NCBI GenBank assembly: GCA_030280995.1
Contig: JASXTE010000016.1
Location: 9,571,001 to 9,635,000 of the forward strand
Length of the DNA: 64,000 nt
Reading direction: 5' to 3'
From: Hemileia vastatrix
Lineage: Eukaryota > Basidiomycota > Pucciniomycetes > Pucciniales > Zaghouaniaceae
The notes under the pieces were generated by a model. The model saw nothing but the letters and a program-made list of their open reading frames with translations. It made no database searches and was not told the origin of the DNA. The position numbers and the translations under genes were made by a program. Every line of letters starts with the position of its first letter. Position 1 is the stretch's first letter. Of this stretch, positions 57,261 to 64,000 are shown in pieces.

Positions 57261-57844
57261 AATTATTTCTGGAATTGGGTGCTGATAGCTTTAGGAGGTT
57301 AAAACTTTAGGTGGTGATGATGCTAAAGAAAGCATAATGGTTAATTAGGTGAAATTTGTGGCGCTTTAACATGGTCTAAAGTTAAAATTATTATTGGAAG
57401 CCTGGCAAAAGTATTTTATGGGTTTGCTGTATAGCAAAGTTTGAAAATTGTGATGAAGGAATCAGAAGTTAGGATGGTAGTTGGATTTTAGGGAATGATT
57501 TTTTTTTAGTGCCTCATAGTTAGGCCATTTTTTTTTGGTGTGAAGCTTGGAGGACCTTATGGCGAGATTGGAATCATAGGATTCGGCTCAGTGGGGGGCC
57601 CTATGAGGTTGGAATCAGGAGTATTCGGCTCATAGGAAGATCCACTCTCTCAATGCTGTGACAAGAAGGAAGACTGGTATATGGGAGTCTGAAGGGATTC
57701 AAACCTTGCTCTCAGTAGTGGAATCATCACAAGATTTATTTTATTTTATTTTATGTTATATCAATCCAGAGAAGAAAGAAAACATCATTTATGTGGAAAG
57801 TTTAAGAAGACCAAGCAAAAACAAAATTTTATCAAGTTATACTG
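57261..57844. other. GyC spacer downstream of antisense gene 1
   Basis: No credible gene. Contains a direct repeat with GAATCATAGGATTCGGCTCA and GAATCAGGAGTATTCGGCTC (about 57560-57640). The frame at 57658-57918 overlaps the antisense gene and looks spurious. Confidence 0.5.
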
Positions 57845-58545
57845 TTAGAAAAGATAATTTCTTTGAAATTGTTCAACATCATTATCAAAGCTTTGCATTA
57901 AAATTCTTCTTTTCATGAGGTCTTCATGGTTATTAGCTGGAGTTTCTTGAAAATAGGCCAGCATTTTTCGTTTCAACTCATTAGTAAAGTCAAGAAAAAG
58001 ATAGCGATGAAAATTTGGGTAATGATTGATATAGTCCGTCTTCACTCTACCAACATCATCAGTGTTGGTTATTTCGACAGCTAGAAGTTCAAATATGTTA
58101 TTAAGTCATAGGTTTAGTCAATTTTGATTAAAAGTTTTTTTTTTTTTTTTAGTAAGATAAATAGGGTCTTACATTTAGAGCCAGGAAACATAGTCTCAGC
58201 AAAGTTAGTTGGGGTTACTGGCGTTATAGGATTAGGATCTTGTGAAGGCAAAATTAGGCCGGGATCCGTTGATGAAGATTGAACTTTTGAAGCTGTTTTT
58301 GATCTTATTCGTTTTAAGAAGACAGGAATTTTGGATCGCTTTTTAGAAGTTGAGGGATCAGGGAGAGCTGCTGGTCCTAAATATACGTTTGTTTTAGAAG
58401 GAACTATTGGCCGGTTGCATTTGACTTTTTTCACACGGCATAAGTCGCAAGCTGTTCTGCCAGGAAGATTAGGGTTGGACATTAAACAAGGTACCTGGTA
58501 TCGAGCGCAGAGTTCACATGGAGAGACAAGTTCTTTGGAAGACAT
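57845..58545 (-). CDS. Antisense Zn2Cys6-like protein gene 1
   Basis: Minus strand, opposite to GyC. Exon 1 58545-58173, intron 58172-58081 (92 bp, GTAAGA to CTAG), exon 2 58080-57845; the splice keeps the frame and gives 202 residues. The N-terminal pattern is CX2CX6C, 12 residues, CX2CX6C (CELCARYQVPC and CDLCRVKKVKC), which fits the Zn(II)2Cys6 spacing of fungal transcription factors, although the basic residues are in the second half rather than the first. A basic Ser/Pro linker follows, then a helical C-terminal part (FTNELKRKMLAYFQET) that resembles the paralogue upstream. The start codon is 124 bases from the 3' LTR, so transcription may begin in or near the LTR. Function unknown; a regulator of the element is conceivable. 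Confidence 0.65.
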
Positions 58546-58658
58546 ATTGATGAAGATGAATTTTATAGTTGATTAAAGAAGATGGTGGTTGAAGGTTAAA
58601 GATGAATATTGTGTTCAACCACTTATGCAAAGTTTTAAGAATGGGGACATTCTCAATT

Positions 58659-58668
58659 GGAGGGAGGA
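58659..58668 (+). promoter_or_regulatory. GyC polypurine tract
   Basis: GGAGGGAGGA directly before the TGTGGTAG start of the 3' LTR; plus-strand primer site. Confidence 0.9.
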
Positions 58669-59805
58669 TGTGGTAGCCTAAAGTTTAGTACGGCACCTAA
58701 ATATGTAAATGGAGTTATTATGGCATGCAAGATTGGCGTTATTATTTTTTTATATATAAAAGGGTTTTATTTAATTTATTGGAGTTTAAAATATGAAGAA
58801 ATTGGTCACGAGCGAATGCCTACACAAATACAATTTATTTTACGGAGAAAACTTATTTTTTACGGTCTGAAAAATTTATAAGTATCAAGTCGAGTCACTC
58901 AAGAACCTTGGGAAATTTTCCCAGAATTTTTACTATTTTTCTTATATTTTTAAATGAATTTTAAAGTTTTATAGAAATATTTACGTTTTCAAAAATTACT
59001 TAACTTTGATCAATTTTCACGGGGTAATTAGAGCTGCGCAGACTACGAAAATTAGTTTGGTAGGTAAAGGGGAAGTAGCTCTATTATGTGTAATTTTTCT
59101 AGATTTTTTATTATGGTTTTAAGGTTCTAAATTGAGTCCGGAAGTCCGTACGGAGTCCGTACGGACTCCGCTTTGACTCCGTTCCGGCTCCGTACGGACT
59201 CCGTACGGGCTCCGGATTGACTCTGGAAGAGCTCTGGAGGGGAAAACTTAGGCACGTGACTAGGAATACTTAAGCGCGTCTCAAACTCGAAATTGGGAAG
59301 GGGGACACATCATACAGCTTAATCATTAACTACCACAGTCTCATTTTTTATTACTCAACAAATTAAAATAACTTGTAATACCCTTATAACATTATTATTT
59401 TTTACATAACATCTTAGAAATACAATTCAACAGTTTAAATAACACTTCATACAGGGTATCTTTAGAAAGGTCTTCATCGCTGGGACTTGATTATTGCTGT
59501 CTCATATAAATTTAAAATATTATAAAAACATAAAAGTCAATCTTTACAGATCTTTCACTGGTACACCTTAATTGTTGTTATCAGTATTTCGTTCTCAACA
59601 GCCACTTTCTTTTAATCTCAATAAGCGTTAAATATTTTAGAGTTTCATTATTTTCATCAATTAGATCCAAGTAGATTGGTTAGCTTAGTGATTTAGAATT
59701 CCCATTTTGTTATTTTATTGGAAGGACGGGGTTTTCAGCTAAATCCACATATCTCCTCCGGATTCTGCTTACAGCAAGGCGACTGTAAGAGTTTACCTTA
59801 CCATA
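58669..59805 (+). repeat. GyC 3' LTR
   Basis: 1137 bp, TGTGGTAGCC to TTACCATA. Differences from the 5' LTR seen by eye: TTACGG/TTATGG, GATGAA/GATCAA, GAATATT/GAAAATT, TTCTTAA/TTCTAAA and ATCATA/ACCATA. The CpG palindrome block is intact (about 59137-59240). Confidence 0.93.
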
Positions 59806-59851
59806 CCGTGCGTTTTGTCGTTCGTCGTCGTCGTTTGGAAAGGTCCCCAGT
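59806..59851 (-). other. GyA leader remainder with primer-binding site
   Basis: Continues the leader cut at 46030. Next to the LTR the minus strand reads TGGGGACC after two bases, as in GyB. Confidence 0.75.
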
Positions 59852-60988
59852 TGTCGGTCAGTTGTCTAGAAGAATGCAAGGAAAAGAGGAGAAAAGGAGG
59901 AGAGAAGGAGGAGGACAAGGGAAAAATAAAAGAAATAAATTATAATAAAATATTTAATTTATTTAAAAGGAAAACAACGGCGAGCAACTTTGAGAGATGA
60001 CAAAAACTTAGGATTTATTAATAATAATACTATTTAATGTAAGGGTTCTGCGCGGCAAACAATTTTAATTACTATCAGACTTAAAGAAACCTTTAAATTG
60101 TTATATAGAATTTTAATTAGAATTGTATTACTAATAAAAAATATAAACGTAGTAAAATAGTATTTAATTTGTGGATTGTATAATAAGTGATGATGCTACA
60201 GGGGATTATCCAAGGCCCTTTTATAGGCAATGGGTCCTCTGAAGCGCCATTATGTTTGTAAATACAATAGTTAGAATAGAATAAAACAAATATATCAAAG
60301 AGTAAATGAAACATAACAATGTAGAGAAAAACATGAAACAAATAATTAAAACCCCAATTAAGAATCCAATTTTCCCGCCATTAATTCCCAAATCAGTAAG
60401 TAAAAATAGTGAATAACTAAACAAGATTGGAACATAGGAACTATGAGAAAAATAATTCCAAACAGATGGTACAGTCTGATTTAAGGATATTTTAAGTGAA
60501 ACAAAAAATACTTTGACGCAAAAAAACATGTAATTAATCTCAATTTAGTATAAATTACTTAATTGGTTTTTCCTGACATAATTAAGGGTCAAAAGAAGCG
60601 TCATTAATTATTGTTTAGTATTATATGAAAGGTGTTATTTAATATATAAATTTAAATAATTAATTTACATATATTATAAGTCAATTTTACGCTTATAATT
60701 ATAATATATGTTTTTTTCAATTAATTAAATATAAATTTATTATTATTAAGTAACATAAAAATGTGCCATTATTTGTAGAATATATTATATTATGTTCAAT
60801 TTAAATGTATATAAAAATTTATATAACCAATAAAATTAATATAACACTTGTATATAATAAAATACTTATATAATTTTATTATGCAATAAAATAATTATTT
60901 ATATTCATTAAATACAATTCTTACCCACTCTTTCAGGTTTTATAAGTTACATATCATTTACTGGACTCCTGGAATAGCCTGACTTACA
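59852..60988 (-). repeat. GyA 5' LTR
   Basis: 1137 bp, TGTCGGTCAGTTG to CTGACTTACA. Minus-strand TATA box in CCCTTTTATAGG at about 60216-60227. Matches 29063-30201. Confidence 0.92.
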
Positions 60989-60993
60989 GTTAA

Positions 60994-61561
60994 TATAGTT
61001 TAAAAAATATTAATTAAGTAAGTTTAATGAATTTACTAGTATAAAATATATGGTAATTAAAAAAGTAAGGATTTTAATAAAATAATTTTGTTAAAATAAA
61101 ACATTTTTATTTGAAATAAAGTTTCTTAATTTTTTAATTTATTTATATATTGGTCCTATTGTGAGTAAAAGGAGTGTTTAATCACTAGTGATTTTAAAGT
61201 AATATTTTTATGATTTAATGTATTCAATTAATTAATTAATTAATTACATTATAAGTTTACATTATTACTCATAACTATACTGTGACTTTTAATTAACTAA
61301 TTTTAAATTTATAGCCATTAGGTTCATAAAAATCTTCCAGTCTTTTCATTGAATATAATATTTTTATGTTTATTTAAATGTATGTACAATTTATATAATA
61401 ATAAAATTAATATAAAATTTTATTAAAAATATTTTTTTAAAATTTTATTTTAACATAATCTTTTACTTGTAAATATATTTTAAATGCAAGTTTTTCTCTT
61501 CTTCATTTTCATTTTATTTTTCAAAAGATTTTACTAAACTCTTAATATAGCCTGGCTGACA
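60994..61561 (-). repeat. Old chromovirus-type LTR (H), second part
   Basis: Continuation of 28354-29062 beyond GyA. AT-rich and eroded, ending in TAATATAGCCTGGCTGACA as in the GyB LTR. No gene. Confidence 0.65.
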
Positions 61562-61935
61562 GAAGGAGCAGTAAAAGAGGGGGTAATGTTACAATTTTGG
61601 GCTGAGGGGCAAGGAAGTGGTGTGCTATGAAAACTATGCATGAAGAGGTTGAAGGAGGTATATTGCAGAGGGGGGTTATATGTGGGAATAGTACTGTGGA
61701 GTGCTCCTCATCACAAAACTTATATAGTAATGCAGTTACTTCTTAGTCCCTTATTTTTGTCACCCTCACTGTTTTTAGCACCAAAATTTTCAGTCTAGCT
61801 AGTCTCACTTCTCAATTAGCTTAGTCAGTCCTGTCTTAGGCTAGAATAAGTGCTAGTATTAGTCTGCCCTCTTAGCTCCTAATATTTCCCCCATTTCACG
61901 TTTTTTGGTTCCATTTCATTAAAACACATTCATTA
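61562..61935. other. Unassigned sequence
   Basis: Starts GAAGGAGCAGTAAAAGAGGGG and does not resemble the elements in this window. It has no credible coding frame, but less extreme composition than its surroundings. Could be host intergenic DNA or another transposon. Ends CATTA at the start of the second Harbinger-like copy. Confidence 0.4.
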
Positions 61936-64000
61936 GGGGGTATCAATGTTCAGGGATCCACAATTATGGATCAGGAATTTTTTTTACCAGGATCAGAAAT
62001 TATTCATTGAAGAAGATTCTTATCCACTAGCCCCAGGGCTAGTGGATAAGAAATCCACAATAATGCATTATCCTGCCTCTTATACCCCAATTTCCATTCC
62101 TAATTCCTGATCCCAAACTCATCACATCCATGATGGATTTTCAAGAAAGTCACATGACTCATAATTTCTGATGCCATCCTTAAGTCTTTCCTCACTCTAT
62201 GCCACTTAATTTTGGTGGTAAACACTTAAGTTTTTTTTCTATCTACACACCCCAACTGCACATTTGGCAGTGAATTCCCACTTCCCTCATCACATAACCC
62301 TTCCACTGGCAACAATGAAGCACCTCTCTACTAGGAAGCTACTTCACTCAAAAATGAATGCTATCACTTTTCTTTTAGTTCTTTACTATAAATCTGACTC
62401 TGATTTGGAAGATTCTTTAGCTTATATGTGTTTTCTTTCCAAAAAGTGTTACATCATCACCAGGGGGCCAAATCTTTATCAATCGCCGATATGATCTGGC
62501 CTCCATTCTCAACATTTCTCATTTAAACTTCACACAACTTTTTAGAACTTCTCCCAAATCTTTCTTCAAACTTTATCAACTCATTTCTGAACATCCCATC
62601 TTCCATAACAATTCTCATAACAAACAGCTAAATCCTGCCATCCAACTTGCTTTTTCTCTATGTCGCTTTGGCTCAAATGGAAATGATGCTGCCGTAAGAC
62701 ATTTGGATAATCTCTTTAACATAGGATATGGTACCATGATATTATACACCAAGCGCTGTATGATTGCTATCCTTTCCCTCAAGTCTCTAACTCTTGCTTG
62801 GCCAACTCCAGAACAGCGACTTGAATCCTCTCAAGTAATGCAAGCTGAAGGTTTCCCTGGCTGTATAGGTTTTGTTGATGGAACAACCATCCCTTTGAGT
62901 CAAAAGCCTGCTCATGATGGCAACCATTATTTTGATCACAAAAAAAGTTTCTTCAAAATCTTCTCCATGTTCTCATCTTTCACAATCTAACTTTTTATCT
63001 TCTTTCTATATACTCTATTGCTGTTCAACTTGTATGCGATGTCAATAAAAATTTATTGCTTTTCACAGTGGCTGCCCTGGATCATGTCATGACTCTTCTG
63101 TCTTCCAAAGAATGAGGATTTCTAAATCCCCTGACTCATACTTTGACAAATATTAGTACCTCCTTGCAAACTCATCATATGCAAGTGGAAAGTACATTAT
63201 ACCTGCTTTCCGTGGTGCAACTTCAGAAAATGACCCCTAAACTGCCATTAATTATCACCTTTTACAATCAATAGTACGAATTGAACATGCTATAGGTATT
63301 TCAAAGGGACGATTTTCTAGTTTTCGCGAGCTCATAATCCAATTTCAAAAAAAATTGGAGATCAAAACTGCAAATCACTGGATCTTGACTTGCGTAATAC
63401 TCCACAATATTCTAGCTGATTAAAGGATGAGTGGAATGATCTTTATGAAGAAGAGGATCCTGAACCACCACTGGCACTCCCCTCCCTGGATTCACAAATC
63501 ATTCAATCAACCGGCATAGGCTCCATTGTAATGCCAATTACTCTCCAACTTTTCATATTGCAACGCTTTTAATTTTTAATTTTTATGTTTACATACTTTC
63601 CAAGTGTCCTGTTTGTGTACTTTATTCACTTGGTTTTGCATTTAGGTTTGTTTCATATTCATTTTTTTTTGAATTTACAGTGAATATCTTTTTTTTGGAT
63701 GGCTCATTGGTTTTCTTTCATCAGCTCAAAATGAAATTGCATATTTTCTTATATCGCATATTTTGTCAGTGATTTTTTTTTCCTTCATCACTCATATACT
63801 TTTCATCCTCTCCTCAAACATCCCTCAGTTTTTTTGGTTGCATTTATTTTCTCAACTCAACTCACCAGGTAGGTCATTTTTTTTCTTTTTTTTTGGTTTT
63901 TTATTAGCTAATCATGATTTTTTTTTTTTTTTGCTTTTTTTGTTTTTTTGTAAGTGCTTCATTTATTTTTGTTCTAGGGTAAACTAATTTTTTTTTGTTT
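61936..64000 (+). mobile_element. Harbinger-like DNA transposon, copy 2 (cut by window end)
   Basis: Begins GGGGGTATCAATGTTCAGGGATCC like copy 1 and stays alignable to the window end, including the 36-bp palindrome at 62017-62052 and the T-rich sequence after the transposase. Preceded by CATTA. The cargo genes, if present, lie outside the window. Confidence 0.88.
62315..63572 (+). pseudogene. Harbinger transposase, copy 2, heavily mutated
   Basis: Aligns with 4506-5765 from ATGAAGCACCTC. It keeps CAA where copy 1 has the TAA stop, and GFVDGTTIPLSQKPAHDGNHYF is intact, but a small deletion at about 62480, loss of the intron acceptor (TCTAG became TCTAT, about 63008) and several stops further on break it. 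More decayed than copy 1, so the two copies are not a recent pair. Confidence 0.85.

Larger units (their letters stand above)
46031..59805 (+). mobile_element. GyC: long Ty3/gypsy element with antisense genes
   Basis: 13775 bp with two 1137-bp LTRs that differ at about five positions by eye, so it is young. The flanks CCAT (46027-46030) and CCGT (59806-59809) fit a 4-bp duplication with one change. Internal order: primer-binding site, gag-protease frame, pol frame, a 4.3-kb non-pol region with two minus-strand genes and stem-loop repeats, and a polypurine tract. It lacks the chromodomain of the other elements and its RT motif is FIDD, so it is a different lineage. Confidence 0.94.
29063..60988 (-). 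mobile_element. GyA: minus-strand chromovirus hosting GyB and GyC
   Basis: Bounded by LTRs 29063-30201 and 59852-60988 and by 5-bp duplications GTTAA (29058-29062 and 60989-60993). GyB and GyC are inserted in ORF1 and in the leader respectively; without them the element is about 9 kb. Coding capacity is broken by a deletion in the reverse transcriptase and several frameshifts. The LTRs are similar but visibly more diverged from each other than those of GyB. Confidence 0.92.

Noticed and set aside
61562..61935. Possible host gene fragment
   Set aside because: No frame of useful length, no splice-supported exons and no recognisable protein similarity; left as unassigned.

Overview
The window is AT-rich eukaryotic DNA made almost entirely of transposable elements nested in one another; I see no convincing host gene. 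Short GT-AG introns of about 60-90 bp, a basidiomycete-type CACTA transposase (Tnp2), chromodomain Ty3/gypsy elements and a TET/JBP-like dioxygenase carried by a DNA transposon together point to a basidiomycete fungus, most likely a rust (Pucciniales) with a large repeat-rich genome. The species cannot be told from the sequence.

Layout. (1) 1-14855: a decayed plus-strand Ty3/gypsy chromovirus (Gy1; its 5' end is outside the window), split by a 7.4-kb PIF/Harbinger-like DNA transposon at 4128-11495. That transposon carries a transposase, a TET/JBP-like gene and a Myb/SANT-like coiled-coil gene. The 3' LTR of Gy1 contains a solo LTR. (2) 14856-27421: a decayed minus-strand relative (GyE), split by a deleted CACTA element (16201-19738) and by a second solo LTR in its 5' LTR. 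Gy1 sits inside the 3' LTR of GyE. (3) 27422-29062 and 60994-61561: old fragments, namely a C-type LTR and an LTR of the chromovirus type (H). (4) 29063-60988: minus-strand chromovirus GyA, flanked by GTTAA duplications and interrupted by two young elements. GyB (35545-44721) is a 9.2-kb, nearly intact member of the same family with ATGGC duplications and near-identical 1145-bp LTRs. GyC (46031-59805) is a 13.8-kb plus-strand Ty3/gypsy element of another lineage with near-identical 1137-bp LTRs. (5) 61562-61935: unassigned. (6) 61936-64000: start of a second Harbinger-like copy.

How the genes work together. GyB, GyA, GyE and Gy1 share one plan: a short ORF1 with a predicted coiled coil, then gag (CX2CX7HXC knuckle), protease, reverse transcriptase, RNase H, integrase and a C-terminal chromodomain. 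GyC has open gag-protease and pol frames joined by a probable -1 frameshift. It also has a 4.3-kb 3' region holding two antisense, intron-containing genes for paralogous Zn2Cys6-like proteins, and about 25 copies of a small stem-loop whose stem bases covary.

Most worth a second look: the TET/JBP-like gene inside a Harbinger-type transposon with an apparent 5-bp target duplication; the stem-loop family and antisense zinc-cluster pair of GyC; and a GGTAAGT conserved at the ORF1/ORF2 junction of the chromoviruses.
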